Source: Cephalopachus bancanus
Lineage: Eukaryota > Chordata > Mammalia > Primates > Tarsiidae
DNA: 64,000 nt
Direction of reading: 5' to 3'
Assembly (NCBI GenBank): GCA_027257055.1
Contig: JAPVLO010000323.1
Coordinates: 879,001-943,000 of the forward strand
In this document: positions 45,461 to 57,795 of the stretch, piece after piece
Numbering within the stretch: position 1 is the first letter of the stretch
How the letters are laid out: the number at the start of each line of letters is the position of its first letter
Translations under genes and position numbers: made by a program
Notes under the pieces: model-generated
What the model was told of the DNA's origin: nothing
Databases searched by the model: none
The model's input: the letters and a program-made list of their open reading frames with translations, nothing else

Positions 45461-46005
45461 CACTGGGTGTTATCTCAAAAACCTTCTCACCAAATTTCTC
45501 CTCCAGCCTAAGTGCGCATTTGCCCTCTCCTGGTCAGTTAGGATGTGCTTCTGTGTTATGTTTAGTGTGTGGTGTGTCTCACTGCTCGCTCTCTCCTCTA
45601 GCCTACTCCCGTAGCTAGAATGTTGGGGTACACTTCAGACTAGAAACGTGAAGCCTCTACACATTTCCCCTCAGTTCTATCATCCAGAGCTGGGTCTACA
45701 TAGCGACACACCCACTACATCCCTCTACTTCCCATGAACCTGAATAAAGGATTCTTTGAACTTGAAGAACTGTACTTTTAAAGGAATCTCATTCTGCTAA
45801 ATCTGAAGAGGTTTCTAGGTTCTCAGTGTGCACCCTCAGTTTCACTCTCAAGTTCTCAGAATTGGCCAGATATTGCTCATGGTAAAGTTTTTGTATTTCA
45901 TCAAAGATACAATTTCTTCTTTTTTTAAATTATTTTCCTAGTCTCAAGAAGGTTTCAAGGAAAATTGGGTTTGCCATCTTTAACTGAAAGCCCCCTCATT
46001 CATTC
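45461..46005. other. Unassigned stretch
   Basis: No named repeat or gene recognised. May continue the possible retrocopy to the left. A short frame at 45423-45614 has no domain. Confidence 0.3.
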
Positions 46006-46440
46006 CTTGACTTATTGCAAATTTGTTTCGACTCCATCATCAAGCTTCTCAAACTGCTCTCAAAGATCACTACTAACTTCCTAATTGCTAAATCAAAAGT
46101 CTTTTTTTTTCCTGTCCCTCCTCTTATGTTTCCTAAACTCTCATTCTCTTGCTATCCTTTAGTCTTGCCTCAGATACAGACACTCCCCCAAAGTTTTTCC
46201 TCTTCTTTCTTTAAATACTCTCCCTGGTCAATTCCAGTGATTCTCAAGGCTTAAACTACCCACTGTATACTTTACTTCCAAATGCTTCTCCTCTAGCCTG
46301 ATCCTCTCTGAAATTTATACCAACTTTCCAAAGCCTCTTTGCCATCTCTATCTGCATATGTACCACTGGCATCTCACTCCATCTATATTCTAAATAATGC
46401 TTTCTAAGCTAGTGATTCTCAGAATGTTCATTGGTATTAT
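46006..46440 (+). repeat. L2 LINE fragment, plus strand
   Basis: L2 ORF2 words: 'aaactgctctcaaagatcac', 'tactaacttcctaattgcta', 'cctctctgaaatttatacca', 'atctgcatatgtaccactgg'. Continues after the intervening LTR and MER5-like DNA at 47365. Confidence 0.55.
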
Positions 46441-46477
46441 TTCATTTTGTTTGTTTATTTTGAAGGTCCCATGCATA

Positions 46478-46727
46478 TTAGCTTCCTGGGGCTGCCATAA
46501 TAAACTGAGTGGCTTAAAGCAATTGAAATATATTCTTTCACAGTATAGTTCTAAAGGCTAGAAGTCCAAACTCAGATATCAGCAAGACACCGTTTCCTCT
46601 GAAGGTCCTAGAGGAGAATTCTTCTTTGCTTCTTGCTAGCTTCTAGTGACTACCAGTGATCTTTGGTGTTCCTGACCTTGTAGCCACAGCACTCTGATCT
46701 CTCTACCTCTATCACAACATGGCCTTC

Positions 46728-46786
<59 letters not shown>

Positions 46787-46985
46787 TGTCTCTAAATCTC
46801 CCTCTTCTTTCTCCTACAAATACATCATTCATTAGATTAATGCCTACCCTAATCCAACATGACCCTCTCCTTAATTTGTTTATGTCTGCAAACATCCTAT
46901 TTCCAAATAAGGTCATATTCACAGATCCTAGAGATTATAACAGGAATATATCTTCTGGGAAGACACAATTAACCCACTACACCAT
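46478..46985 (-). mobile_element. MLT1-like MaLR LTR, minus strand
   Basis: Antisense MLT1 words in order: 'agcttcctggggctgccata', 'gagtggcttaaagcaattga', 'agttctaaaggctagaagtc', 'cctctgaaggtcctagagga', 'atttccaaataaggtcatat', 'gacacaattaacccactac'. A (TG)n has expanded inside it at 46731-46785. Confidence 0.85.
46731..46785 (+). repeat. (TG)n microsatellite
   Basis: About 27 uninterrupted TG units inside the MLT1-like LTR. It gives rise to the CVCV and HTHT open frames on the two strands, which are not genes. Confidence 0.97.
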
Positions 46986-47179
46986 GATAAAATACATTTG
47001 GAAATGTAGATTAAAGGAAAACCAGGCAGGTTTCCTTACTACAGAACTGAGTGCTCTTAATAAGCTCATATGAATTGTACTTTTAAATCTCCAACAAGGT
47101 GTTATGATATGAAGCTTTTCCCAAACTTATATGACCACAAACACTCTTGGGTACAGAGCCTTTTCAAAGACTAGTGTTC

Positions 47180-47350
47180 CAACAACAGACTTCATATGTT
47201 CTGCACTATTGCGTCTCAGATTTTCAAGAGCAAATGAAACACACTGTAGGTCTGGGATGGAGGGCTGAGATTCTGCATTTCTTACAAGCTTCCTGGAGCT
47301 GTTAATGCTGCTAGTCCTCAAACACACTTTGAGTAGCAAGCTTCTAAGAT
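47180..47350 (-). repeat. MER5A-like DNA transposon relic, minus strand
   Basis: Antisense hAT-Charlie MER5 words: 'gtaggtctgggatggagggc', 'tgagattctgcatttcttac', 'aagcttcctggagctgttaa', 'cacactttgagtagcaagct'. Confidence 0.72.
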
Positions 47351-47364
47351 AAATCTTTATTTCC

Positions 47365-48190
47365 ACTATAGTGGTGATGTTTCTCTTCCTCTCTTGGCTA
47401 ATGGCATCACTACCCACCCAGTTACTCAGCTGGAAACTCGCATCCAATTCCCTTTCCCTCACTCCTCCCCTCATCTCACCTCCAACCCAGCTTATTGCCA
47501 ATTATATTTGTCTCTTGAGTCCGATCTACCATCTCCATTTTCATTATCTTTGTTCAGGACTTTAGTATTTTCTCGTAGACTCTAAGTAGCCTCCCTCACA
47601 TCTTTTTACCTTTAAACGTTGTCCCTCCCAAATGATGCCAGACACAGACTTCATCAGGCCAATACCTTACATTAACATGTGCATTGATGTACCACGGCCC
47701 ACCAAATAAAATTCCTATAGCACAGCATGGACACACTACAGATCCTGAAAGATCTGACCTCAGCATATTTTTCTAGCTTTGCTCCCACCTCCAATCCATG
47801 ATGTGACACAGGCTGTGGTCACACCAGGCCATTTACTCTTCCCTCAACACACCACCCATGTTCTCATCTCTGCACCTTGTTCAAGTTCCTCCCTAGTCAT
47901 TGATGTCTTTTTCCTACCTTCCTGCCTGGCAAAAACTTCTCATTCTTCAAAGTCAAGTTTAAAAATATCATCTCCATTAAATATTTAAATATCATCTCCA
48001 ATAAATGTTTCCCAATTAGAATTAATTTCTATACCCTGTTTCCACAGTATTTTGTTCATATCTTTGCTTATAGTACCTTTAATGCTGTCCTATAACCATA
48101 TGTACACATGTTTTTCTAGCTAACTCCTTAAGAGCAGCAATTATTCATGGTATACAGTAGGTGTTTAATAATTCCTTTATTCATTTAAAA
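47365..48190 (+). repeat. L2 LINE 3' part, plus strand
   Basis: Long L2 remnant: 'ctggaaactcgcatccaatt', 'gatctgacctcagcatattt', 'cacaccaggccatttactct', 'ttgttcaagttcctccctag', 'aaaacttctcattcttcaaa', then the 3' end 'taactccttaagagcagcaa' and 'gtatacagtaggtgtttaat'. Confidence 0.75.
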
Positions 48191-48380
48191 AAAAACTTGC
48201 CAACCATGTTTTTGATGAGTGTCTAGGTAAATGAGTATATTAAATGGAAGAGAGACAAATGACTATGAATTCTTCTCATACAGAACAGACTACATGAGTA
48301 AAAATACAGATTACCAGAAGTCAATCTGAGAATTCCTGAAACAAAATTTCATGGTGGAAGGACACAGAATCCAATGTTTT

Positions 48381-48429
48381 GCAAGAAATCCAGGTGATTC
48401 TTGGCAGGCAAGAAATCCAGGTGATTCTT
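48381..48429 (+). repeat. Short tandem duplication
   Basis: CAAGAAATCCAGGTGATTCT occurs twice, about 29 bp apart, separated by TGGCAGG-type sequence. Confidence 0.85.
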
Positions 48430-49477
48430 AGCATGCTAAACTGTGAAAACAACTGCCTAAAATGTAAAAGTAAATAGTTCACAATATCTACTTGTGCTAC
48501 CAATGGTTTTTCAAATATCTGAGATAGAAATTTTCCTGATCAAAGTTGAAAACCCTATAAAGCAATGAAAAAAAAATGTTAAAGGCATATTTAGCACCAA
48601 TAAAGAACAAATACAATATAAAGAAGATTAGGTGAGTCTTCTGAGTAGAATGCTTGCCACTGAGTCTATTACTATTCCTTTTAACATTTTCTGGCCAATG
48701 TCAACATAAAGCATGTATGTATTAATCATTTCAGTAAAGCTAGGCTATTCTAGCTGCCAAATTGTTCTCGAAGTAGAAGAATTTTTTTACCTTCTGTCCT
48801 TTTTCTGCGCAGTTCTTAAAACCAGCTGATTCCTAAGTCACAGTTGAAATCACCTACTCTTCACTACTGGAATCCAAACAAAATCGAAGGCCATCATGAC
48901 AAATATGAGAGCTAAATGAAAGGTAAATTTGTCACACTCTTTACCATGCTGCACACTTTCAGAGTTTCATAAAATTTAGAGAAAAAAAAACATAATTAGT
49001 TTAGCTTTACCAGGAAAAAAAAAATTTGAATGACAAGGTCAGGCTCCTGACCTTTCAGTAAATTAGAGGAGATTGCCATAAATTGCACAATATAATGAAA
49101 CACCAATTTGCATATTTGCTGCTATATTAAAAGGGATCAGTTTTAGCTCACAAAGCAGAACAAACAAAAACATGCATTTTAATAACTCAAATTACTCCCA
49201 GGAAGTGACCCTCAGCAGAAAGCCTGATTATCACTACTTAATTAGAAGCCTTGGAAATCTAAATCCTCCTTTAAATCCTATTCTGGGTACAGTGAAAGAT
49301 GAAGCCATGAGTTTTGTCTAAGATTCAATATTTACTCTTTACTAATATGTTTGCTGGAGAGACTTCCCAAGCATTATAAAGACATGCGAGAAAAAATTTA
49401 ATATTCAAAGAAAGAGTGCGCAAAACCTGTGTTGGCTTGCAGGTGCAAAGCAATTAACAAGTTGGCATTTACAGTAC

Positions 49478-49497
49478 TTTTAATTAATTAATTAAAA
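49478..49497. repeat. Perfect 20-bp AT palindrome
   Basis: TTTTAATTAATTAATTAAAA equals its own reverse complement and contains three overlapping TTAATTA/ATTAAT homeodomain-type cores. Confidence 0.9.
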
Positions 49498-51304
49498 ATG
49501 CAAAGCTGGCTTTCATTTCTTTAAATGTTTGAACATTTTATCCATCAATAATAAAGCACTACATGCTGCTGGGCGACAACATCTGGTAAATGAAAAAAGT
49601 TAGTCCTGTGTTGAAGTTAAGTGAGGAGGAATTTGGAATTTGCTCTTGCAGCTCCGTCTCCTTCCCCATCCCCTCCCCCAATTCCTATATTCCTAAACTT
49701 AGTGTCAAATGATAGGAGAAAACGGTCTGTTGCCGACCCTGGATCACAAACTGAAAGTGACAATATTTGATGTGACATGTTAACCTTGAATGGGAATGGA
49801 AACAACAAGGCTTAACACAATTATGCTCACCATTAAGGACTTGCCGTTCTGTTTCCTTAGGGGAGCAGAGTTGTTTGGAATTGAGGCTGTGTATCTCCAT
49901 CTTGTTTATAAAGGTTAAAAACATAATTAGCAGAGGGAATTTCAATAATTTGCAAAAGAAGTGGGTAATGGCTTCTAATGTAATGCTGCTGTGACTAATT
50001 TTACAGCTGGACGCTGCTCCAACAACGACTTTGCTATTCCCCATGAACACATTTTTGGTCAGTACATATTTAAAAACAACGCCATTAATGTACTTTAATT
50101 AAAACATAAATACTACATTGCTACCTCGGTAGGCATTCACTCAGCTGGAACTAACTGTATTTGCTTAATCTACAATTTTAGATGTATTAGCAAAAATAAA
50201 TGTTGGTGAATGTAAGAGCCTGATTACATATCTTGGGTAAATTGGTGATAATGAGTCAAGAGACTTTGTGTTCATTCACATATATTAGAATAAGAATCAT
50301 TATGAAATTAAAGCTAAGATTAATCCTGCTAATGACACCACAGAGCATCTGGGAATAAGATAACCCAGATGTCAGATTCACTGTGCTACTGTGCTGCTAT
50401 TTGATAGAGTAACCCTTGAAGTGTTCTTCTAAGGCAGATAGCTGCTACCCCCCCAGTCCCAGCACTTGAAATGCAAATGAGTGACAAGATAGTCTAATAA
50501 TGAGAGCAGATTCTAGCAGTAAAGAAAATGAATAAATTAAAAAAAAAAAAACCACTCTGCACCACTGATAAGAACAAGCAGCAGGCACCCTGATGTCCTC
50601 AATTAGGGTGGATGACATCTGCTGAGCATTTCTCTCTAATAAAGCCCTCACTCGGTATTCCAAAGCACACGATTCTAACACTGTTAACATTTTAATGTCC
50701 TGGGCGTGCGTGGTAACATTAATTACAAGATGATTTGGATGACTTCTGAATCTCTTTTATGTCTTCGGCAGAAGAGAACACAGCATTGCCGCTTTGATAT
50801 CATAAATAAAATGGGGACGCCTGCCAAGCATGAAAGGTATCCTGAAGTCACTCGCATCTGCTATGTTATCCTGAACCTCTGTAGCCAGGCAAAGAGAATC
50901 CTCTGGGCATTTACAGAGGGTCAGCAGCTACACATTTTGAGAGGGGGTGGGTGGAGAGAGCTCGGTGGCTCTCAAGGATTTTTTTTTCCCTTACGCTAGA
51001 GGTGAAAATTTTGTTGCTGTTTTTAATTCCTAATGAGCTTAAAGTCCAATTAATATTTTTCTAAGCACAGTTTGCCTTCCTAATAGCTATTTTCATGAGC
51101 TTTGGCAAATGTCACCAGGGCTTTCTTGTTTGTTGGCTGGGAGATGGGGACAGTTTCTCACCGTATTAAGCAGACTGATACAAAGTATAGGCGCCACGGG
51201 GGCCCTGGATGGAGGAGAATGGGGCAGAGAGATACAAGATCAAAGAAGTTTGTTGGGTCTTCTAGTGCATAACTGGTACTATATTGCTATCACCCATGAA
51301 AAAA

Positions 51305-51425
51305 CACTAACCTTATTTCTCTTATACAGGTGAGGAAGTTGGGGCACAGAGAGATTATATAACTTGCTTGCAAGTTGTTAAACACCTAATACCAAGCGGA
51401 ACCTCTGTCTGGCAGAGCTCAAAGC
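51305..51425 (-). repeat. MIR SINE fragment, minus strand
   Basis: 'atacaggtgaggaagttggg', 'gcacagagagattatataac', 'ttgcttgcaagttgttaaac', 'tctgtctggcagagctcaaa' match antisense MIR. Confidence 0.72.
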
Positions 51426-53075
51426 CCCACTACTCCTCTCCACTACAACCACCGTGGCAATGATTTGATCTGTTCACCGATGTTCTCAGTCTCATCCAGG
51501 CATATGATAAGGTTGTGTTTCTTCATCCTCCTTTCAAGCTAGCATAATCACGTGAACTACTTTGACCAATGAAATGCAAACAGAAGCTTTCAAAGAAACT
51601 GTGTGGTTTACTCTGTCCCCTACCAGGAGTAATGGATGTCTCTCCACTTGATTCTGAGGATGGCTTGGAGCAGAACTTACAGTCCTAACCATGGACGTGA
51701 AGACTGAGCAAGAAACAAACCTTTGTTACATGAGCCTCCGAGATCCTAGGAGGCTGGTTGCTGCAGCGTGACCCAGCCTATCCTGATAAAGAGGATACTG
51801 TGCCATGCTAATAGCCAAGTAAACATGTGAAACCCCTAGTTGGCCTCGGGAATGGATGAAGAAGAGTAGGAAAAATAAACGTGAGGAGAGATGTCACTGA
51901 AAAGGTGGCCCAAGAACTCTAGACTCACAAAGAGAAGACTGCGATTTCGTTAGCCCCAGTGGGGACGATTGACATCTTAATATGTGTGAATAGCTCCCCC
52001 TAGAGTTTTGCAGTACCAGAATTGCAGGATCAGAGGCAGTGGCCCTGTCATCTCCAGCCCTGCTGGTCTGAGAATCTGGCGCCTCACGTTTTACAGATTG
52101 AGCCAGATTTATGGGATGTGCTGGGTATAGATTTCATAGCTGCAGCCAATGAGCACATGCCCAGTCCAAAAGGTGCCTGCCCACTCAAAACGTCAGGAAA
52201 GTCATTAGCAAATTTAGTAGGGCATTTGACCATGAATCAAAACTAATTCCAGATACAACAGATTACTGTTGTTAGAGCCCTGTGAAATGATATTACGTAG
52301 TCATAAAAAAAGGTGTTTTATTCAAATGTGAAGAGAAAAAGATAAAAGACCTTTTGGCTTTTCATGATTGACTGGCTGTGGCACTGATTTGCTGTACCCA
52401 GGGAAGGGATGTCTGGGAGAAAAGAGAAAATGTGACACAACAATGAGATGATGCCAAGAGTTCACTTGCCTTTCTCTCCTGTATTTCTTTCCTACTCTGT
52501 TTGGACTACTCCAGCAAAAAATTCCAAGTCTCCATGCCGACTCTCCCTATTCAAAAGGTCTACATTTTGCCGAAGTCACAGCTAAACAGCAGGTTCAAAG
52601 TCCCCAGCCACTGTCAAAGACCAAAAGCTCCCCAGGATATTCCCCAAGGTTGCAGAGATAGTGGATGGGGTAGAGCACCTAGGGACTAAAGAATCAACAG
52701 AACTTCCTTCAAAAGGGTCAGAGCTGGTCTCAAACAGACAAACCCCACACAGCTGCAGTCTCCCCTCCCTCACTACCCTGTGGCACTGCCCTGTGGCTGG
52801 GTTTGCTCAGGGAGCATTAGAAGGGGTTCTCAGTGAGGAAATCGGCCCCACTCTTTGGTACCCATGCTCCATCTGTTCACTTTCGCTTACAAGAATGTTC
52901 GTTAATGCAATAGGGAATGGCTGAGTGAGTCTTCACTTTGATTTGGAGTAGGTGACCCCTCCCCCAAAAGGAGAGCAAAGCAGCCCAGCTGCTTCCAAAG
53001 ACATAGGAGTAAGCTACACTTAGATTCCAACCCAACAATCCCCAGTGAAAGTGACTGCCTTGCAGAGCTTATGCT
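51426..53075. other. Unassigned stretch, probably with ancient repeat remnants
   Basis: 51700-51790 ('gactgagcaagaaacaaacc', 'gctgcagcgtgacccagcct', 'atcctgataaagagg') resembles the end of an ancient LTR or LINE I cannot name. 52500-52930 is relatively GC-rich, with overlapping frames on both strands and no domain. Confidence 0.35.
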
Positions 53076-53109
53076 TTGGAAAATGCGGCAGTCCAATGCC
53101 AGCAATCAT

Positions 53110-53470
53110 GACGCCTACTCTCTACACCACCACAAGATTTCATTCTACTCTGTCATCTTGTGGGTTATCTCCTTCACCTAGAATACCTTCCACAAGGACT
53201 CAGTGAACAACTACTCATTCACACACAAGGTACAAATCAAGGGTCTATATGATGCTTTCTGGGACCCACTGAAACAGAGTTCTTTTGCTTGAACCTCTCT
53301 TATGGCGCTGAACTCATGCTACTGGGTAATAACCTCATATGCCTGCCTCCTCTGTGAGACTGTAAGCGCCCTGGGGATAAAGATGGTTCAGGTTTCCCCA
53401 GCCTTGGCAGGGTGCCTGACACATGGGAGGCCCTAAGTATCTCCTTACTGAAAGAGTTACTTGCATATGG
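53110..53470 (+). repeat. L2 LINE 3' fragment, plus strand
   Basis: 'ccttcacctagaataccttc', 'gtgagactgtaagcgccctg', 'gggataaagatggttcaggt', 'cagggtgcctgacacatggg' and 'aggccctaagtatctcc' follow the L2 3' order. Confidence 0.65.
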
Positions 53471-53959
53471 ATAGTGGGAGATCATCTTAGAAGATAAATA
53501 ATGCCCTATATTTTCTTATCAGGTATTTAAGGACAGGTTCAACTATCTCTTCTGACAAACACATAATACTTTTTCTCTCCCTTTCCTAAGGTTTCTGCAT
53601 TGCCTTTATACCTTCCCAGATCCTTTTTTAGTTTCTTAATAAGGTGTCCATAGATGAGCCTCATCCAATTAGCATTATTTTTGTGCCTGACTGTGACAAG
53701 ATAACTGAAAAATCAATGAAAACAAAGGCTGAATGACCTGAGTTCTCATGACTGAGTGGGCTCCTAGGTGTCTTTTACTGAGAATAATTTATGAAAACGT
53801 CCCTTAAATACAGACATTTCCATCTGTTTCACCTTCACTCTTGAGAGGAAATGAAATGGGAAGATATTCCGTCTGTTTGCAGCCTCATATTTTTCACCTC
53901 CTCTCAGTTTTTGGAACTCCTGGTCCCACATTTTTGAAAAATATCTCAGAGGCGATCAA

Positions 53960-54413
53960 TCAATGACCATCCTGTATCATATGTCCACTTGGTGCCAGGC
54001 ACTGTGCTAATGATCTCAACGGCTCAATGAACTTAGTCTGGGAGGGGAGGAAAGATAAAAGGCATTTAAAAAATAAATGCTAACTAGAGATACAATCACC
54101 ACCAGGGTGGAAGGATAGGAAGGATAGTTAAGGTGGCATTTGCATTTAGCTATAAGGGACGGTGAAGGGAGAAAGACCAGGTAGGTGTTAAAGGATAAAG
54201 ACAAGCAAGAGAACAAAAAGGACTCAGAGATCTGACATGCCTGGAACAGTGACACCAGAGGATGTGGTGGTGAAGGCCTGAAAGGGGGGTGGGAACCAAG
54301 CCGGTGGGTCTTGAGTGTTTGGAAGAAGAGGGTGACATAATCCAACCTGCATTTTGAAAGGATATTTTTAAATATTGGGGAGAAGGGGACAATTTGAGGG
54401 AATCATATGGGAT
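53960..54413 (-). repeat. L2 LINE fragment, minus strand, split by an L1 tail
   Basis: Antisense L2: 'taactagagatacaatcacc', 'gggtgacataatccaacctg', 'cattttgaaaggatattttt'. The 5' part 53965-54010 ('ggtgccaggcactgtgctaa') may be MIR/L3. Interrupted at its right end by the next L1. Confidence 0.5.
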
Positions 54414-54632
54414 TTTTTAAATGTATTATTTATTTATTAATTTATATATTTATTATAAAGATGTGGGGTACAATTCAGGGTTAGGTATACAAACGTTGAT
54501 TATGCAGGCCCCCTTGCTGATGAGGTATGCCCCTCCCTCCCCTAGCAGTTTCCCTCAACTGCCAACCCCACACCCCCTCCCCTGACTGTTTCCCACTACT
54601 GCCAATCGCTTTCTTCTAACAATTATAATACT
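54414..54632 (-). mobile_element. Short L1 3' end, minus strand, with TSD
   Basis: Only the 3' UTR of an L1: a T/A-rich tail, 'ataaagatgtggggtacaat', 'caggcccccttgctgatgag', 'ctttcttctaacaattataa'. Exact 12-bp target duplication ATCATATGGGAT at 54402-54413 and 54633-54644. Severely 5'-truncated. Confidence 0.9.
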
Positions 54633-54644
54633 ATCATATGGGAT

Positions 54645-57625
54645 CTTTTGCAGAAACTCTAAATAAATCATTGAGGTTTTTGTTTCTAATCAGAATAAAA
54701 ACAAATTGATTGTTTAGATAACGATTTCACTCAACAGAAAACACGAGTACTACGTCGGAACAAAAATGGTTGGAAAAAGGAATTGGAAAAAAGAATTTTA
54801 GCCTGTTAGTTTAAAAACTGTTGTAAACAATGGGTTTCTTTTTTGGAACATACTCAAAGCCAAGGGCAGATAAAGGCCCACAGTCAGACAAGGGAGAGAG
54901 GACAGAGGTCAAAGAATAATCAGAATGTGGTATGCATGCCATCATAGAGGACAAGAAACAGAGAAAAGGAAGGGGTGCAGGAGATAAGGCGAATCCAATA
55001 ATTTCACAAAGGCAATCTGAGATGGGCTGTGAAGCATGAAAAGGAGTTCATCAGCCTGACAAGGTAAAAAGTAAACCATTCTTGATTTTTTTTTAAATCC
55101 ACAACTATGACAATAAGTGTCTAGTTCAGAGAGACAAAGACTATCTTCCCTGATAGCAATCATAAGGTTTATGAATAATCTCCACAACATCAACATTTCC
55201 TTTCATTAGTTTGCATGAATCTGCCATCCATGAATTTCTCTTTGCTTCTTAAAAAAGTTACCTCTACTTTCACTCCTTGGAACTCAATGCTTATCAATTA
55301 GCTTCTCATCTGACTAAAATTGACTTCATTTCTGTTTCAAGGAAGGTGTATACTAGCCCTGCTTTTCTAGGATTTGTTGACAAACTCATGTCACTTCTAC
55401 TGATACTCCTCGTCCTTCAGTATCAAAGAATCTTAATTTTTTGTGTCTGTCTTTATATTTATTTGCTCATCCCAGTTCCAGAATCATTTGAATCAAAATA
55501 GGCTTGCTCCATTCACCCTAGCCTTCTAGAAACTTATTTTAATGAAATATAAACTTCTTCTCACACATCACCCTTACAACTCTGCCACTTCACCTGAATC
55601 ACTAGATATCATTCCTTGTTATAACGCCTAACAGTGCATCCAGATATTTTTATCTACATGTTAGCTTCTCCATGCTCCCGAAACTGACATACCATGTATG
55701 GAATTCAACCCAAGCGTTTTCGGGAATAAGGACCCCAAAGGATCCTATTAAATGTGGCATCACACACCTAAGCTTTTAATTAGTTGACCTGCACCACTTG
55801 TGACCCAAATTATTTCCTGGTATTTCTATAGCTGTTCTAGGCAAGCAGCCCATACAGTAACTCTTATTTAACCATGGCTGGTTCTTCACTGTCTCTCTTC
55901 TTTCTTTCTTTGGATAAGAGAGCTCCTTTAATAAAAGTGATCGTCTCAGAGGAAACTTAAATTCCACTGCCTCCCTCCAGTGTTGCACTTAATGTTGTGT
56001 GTTTAACAACACCTTGGGGATTACACTTAAATCCTGGAAAATCTTTAAGCAGCAACACACTGGCAACAGGAAACAGTCCTTCCCCTGAGAGCTCAGGGAC
56101 AGGAGAAGAGTGAGAGTGGTGGGCTGCCTGAGAAAGAATGGACGTCCAGGGGAATGAGGCTGTCACAGATTAGAGCGGAGATGACCTGTGGGCTCTGCCA
56201 CCAAGCCCGGCAGGGCGACCCAGCACTGACGCCTCTCCAAAGACTTGGGATTTCTGGAATCCAATGAACAAGCAAAGTCTCAGTAAGATACAGGTGGTCT
56301 TCACAGCCATGCATTTCTATCCCTGCCTGCAATCAAGATCTGAGCTACATCATCCCAAAAAAGGAATTTTGCTAATTTTTTTCGATCCTTTCTGGATGGG
56401 AGATACACGGCAGCACCACCATCACCAGTCACTTAGTCCAGGATTTAACCAACTTCGCTGGGGGCATCTTCAGTGACTCCAAATAAGTTTTTTTCTGGCT
56501 AAAGCTAAACCCCACTCCAGTTTTACTCTCCCCTTATTGTGGAAGTAAACACGGGAATATTCTCAGGAAAGAATTTTGCACACACTATTCCCTTTCTATG
56601 AAATACATATACATTTTAAAAACATTAAAGTAACTCCAGAAAACATCATTATAATCATCTCTTAGATTGACCCTCACAGAGTCAAGGTACACACCTCATC
56701 CTACAAACATGCCCTGAGTTAAAGTGAAATATGAACACTGGACGTTTTATCACTTTTCACACTAATGTCTTTTTCAATGCCAGGATCCAATCCAGATTCC
56801 CACACTGAATTTCATTGTTAGTTCTCCTGTGGATGACCAGGCTATTGATGAGGCTTTATAAAAGAAGAAAAGAAAAAAATAAACAAAAACAAATGGATCA
56901 CTGACTATTGGCAATGGCAATGATTATTTGGACTAAAAAGCAAATATTAAAGAAGAAATAAAAAGCAAAGACTTGTTTTAGAGTTACACTTCTAATAAAA
57001 GACTAGTAGGCACTGGCTGCAATAATTAACCATGCCAAATACGGAGAACTGTTATGATACAATGAAATATGGGATTCATTTTCAGCATTCTTCCAAACCA
57101 AAAGACCACCTTGGTGGTTTTGTGTGTATTCAGTCTCTGCTCTTAAGAGAAAATTCAAGGACATAAACAAGTGACAACCCAAATAAACATTTTGCCTTCA
57201 AAAATCTATTTCACTTTTTACCACCTGAAATATCAAGGCTTAAGAAAAGGCAGTTTTGATCTGAAAGAACAAAAAGGAAAGCTATGCTGGGATGTATGAG
57301 GTGGATTCAATCTGCTTAGCGATGGTGAGACTGGCAAAATGCACTGTCCGCGGCAGCACTGATCTCTTGCAAAATGAAAGCAGCACCGCACATATCTCTC
57401 TGTGACTTTGAGGGATTCTAGAACTCCCTCTGTTTCCTGCTCTATGACAGAGTTCAGTGTGCCCTTCCAACGTCACTTATGAAGTTAGGCCTAGGAAGTT
57501 CTCCAACTCTTCTGTTGAGAGCGCAGAAAAACTCAATTTATGAATCTTTAGCCTACTTAGGGGATTAATAACTAAGAAAAGTTGTCCAGTTGAAGAATTA
57601 GTGGAATTATATTCCCACATTAAAG
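54645..57625. other. Mostly single-copy stretch
   Basis: No confident repeat except L2-flavoured pyrimidine-rich sequence around 55230-55700 ('ttgacttcatttctgtttca', 'tcatcccagttccagaatca'). 56080-56480 is GC-richer. Frames of 60-84 codons overlap and have no domain. Confidence 0.35.
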
Positions 57626-57631
57626 AAGCTA

Positions 57632-57795
57632 AGTTTTTTTATTTTAAAGATGTGGGGTGCAATTAAGGATTAGGTAGATAAGTGGTCATCATACAGATAA
57701 AGTCTGGGCCTCTCTTTGGTTCTCACTTTGCTTGGTTTGAAATCAGGTATGCTTATTGATGTTATGTGCTCCCTCCACCCTGACAGGTGTCCACA
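57632..57795 (-). mobile_element. Short L1 3' end, minus strand
   Basis: Antisense L1 3' UTR: 'ttattttaaagatgtggggt', 'gtggtcatcatacagataaa', 'gtctgggcctctctttggtt', 'ttatgtgctccctccaccct'. Stops before ORF2. Confidence 0.88.

Larger units (their letters stand above)
48191..51300. promoter_or_regulatory. Repeat-free AT-rich stretch, candidate conserved regulatory block
   Basis: About 3.1 kb with no Alu, L1, L2, MIR or LTR recognised, the longest such block in a repeat-dense part of the window. 48.8-51.1 kb has evenly complex sequence with many ATTA/TAAT homeodomain-type words, and a perfect 20-bp palindrome TTTTAATTAATTAATTAAAA at 49478-49497. A direct repeat CAAGAAATCCAGGTGATTCT lies at 48381-48429. 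Open frames up to 121 codons have no domain. Regulatory function is inferred from texture only; no alignment was possible. Confidence 0.35.

Noticed and set aside
46650..47073. Cys-Val and His-Thr rich frames
   Set aside because: They are readings of the (TG)n microsatellite in the MLT1-like LTR. The same applies at 62462-62715.
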